From CAMBDR01 sp046597185 (GTDB lineage: Bacteria > Pseudomonadota > Gammaproteobacteria > Burkholderiales > Burkholderiaceae_D), in assembly GCA_046597185.1 (NCBI GenBank), contig JBKJLF010000281.1, positions 1 to 15,435 of the forward strand: DNA of 15,435 bases. The letters are read 5' to 3'. The notes under the pieces are model-generated. The model made no database searches. It saw only the letters and a list, made by a program, of their open reading frames with translations, and was not told where the DNA came from. The translations under genes were made by a program, and so were the position numbers. Numbering within the stretch: position 1 is the first letter of the stretch; each line of letters opens with the position of its first letter. Positions 15,259-15,435 of the stretch are shown piece by piece.

Positions 15259-15328
15259 ATTTTCGCACAAACATTTCGAAAATACATTAAATACACTCAA
15301 ATAAACCAAAGCATTGCAAATACAATGC
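15259..15328. promoter_or_regulatory. two palindromes upstream of the right-edge gene
   Basis: ATTTTCG (15259-15265) is inverted as CGAAAAT (15277-15283), and GCATTG-CAAATA-CAATGC is a perfect inverted repeat at 15311-15328, ending 4 nt before the ATG at 15333. The spacing suits operator sites of an autoregulated gene, or an mRNA hairpin covering the start region. No other gene was found in 15026-15332. Confidence 0.35.
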
Positions 15329-15332
15329 AGTT

Positions 15333-15435
15333 ATGAAAACTTTTTCACCTCCCCAAATTTCCATGACAGGCATTCCGCCTTGGTTTTCCCAAGAAGGTTA
15401 TGAACCTGAAAAAATTATGGTGGTGCAGGCGTCAT
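15333..15435 (+). CDS. unrecognised protein, N-terminal fragment (runs off window)
   Basis: The frame opens at ATG 15333 and stays open for 34 codons to the edge. The product begins MKTFSPPQISMTGIPPWFSQ and continues EGYEPEKIMVVQAS. No family is recognised and no ribosome binding site is evident; a second in-frame Met lies at codon 11. It could be the start of a real gene or a short chance frame. Confidence 0.4.
   Translation, partial: MKTFSPPQISMTGIPPWFSQEGYEPEKIMVVQAS

Overview
The window looks like a piece of a betaproteobacterial chromosome, most likely Burkholderiales and perhaps Oxalobacteraceae-like. This is inference from the fused isobutyryl-CoA mutase, the CCA-encoding tRNA genes of proteobacterial type, the Nac-like LysR regulator and the general protein flavour. 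No rRNA or CRISPR array was seen. Housekeeping and metabolic genes fill the middle, and both flanks carry accessory, conflict-type genes.

Left flank (1-4149, all minus strand, transcribed right to left): a small XRE/Cro-type regulator, a protein joining a beta-helix-like half to a TPR half, an AAA/STAND-type P-loop ATPase, and a TPR protein whose N-terminal half looks like an ATPase fold without a Walker A motif. The last two overlap by ATGA and run off the window edge. Together they look like a regulated accessory cassette and are the best candidate for an undescribed system.

Centre-left (4250-5330): a small unrecognised ORF with a clear terminator, then a tRNA cluster, tRNA-Pro(UGG) - small conserved-looking protein - tRNA-Gln(UUG) - tRNA-His(GUG) - tRNA-Leu(UAG). 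The Leu gene has a destroyed T-stem and acceptor stem, and the Gln gene has an odd D-loop.

Centre (5607-9462): a stand-alone HD hydrolase of the SpoT/MESH1 type, an SCP2 lipid-binding protein behind a good sigma70-like promoter, a convergent membrane-anchored proline-rich protein, a 1-Cys peroxiredoxin of the Prx6 type, and a LysR-family regulator.

Centre-right (9862-13233): icmF, a single-chain B12-dependent acyl-CoA mutase with its own G-protein chaperone domain, behind a consensus -10 box.

Right flank (13311-15435): an A+T-rich gene encoding a HEPN RNase-like domain (Rx4H motif) joined to a STAND/NB-ARC-type NTPase. It is cut just after its Walker A motif by an IS30-family element, whose own transposase carries a frameshift. 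The rest of the STAND gene is not found beyond the element. Past the IS are a cluster of GC-rich hairpins, two palindromes, and the start of an unrecognised gene that leaves the window.
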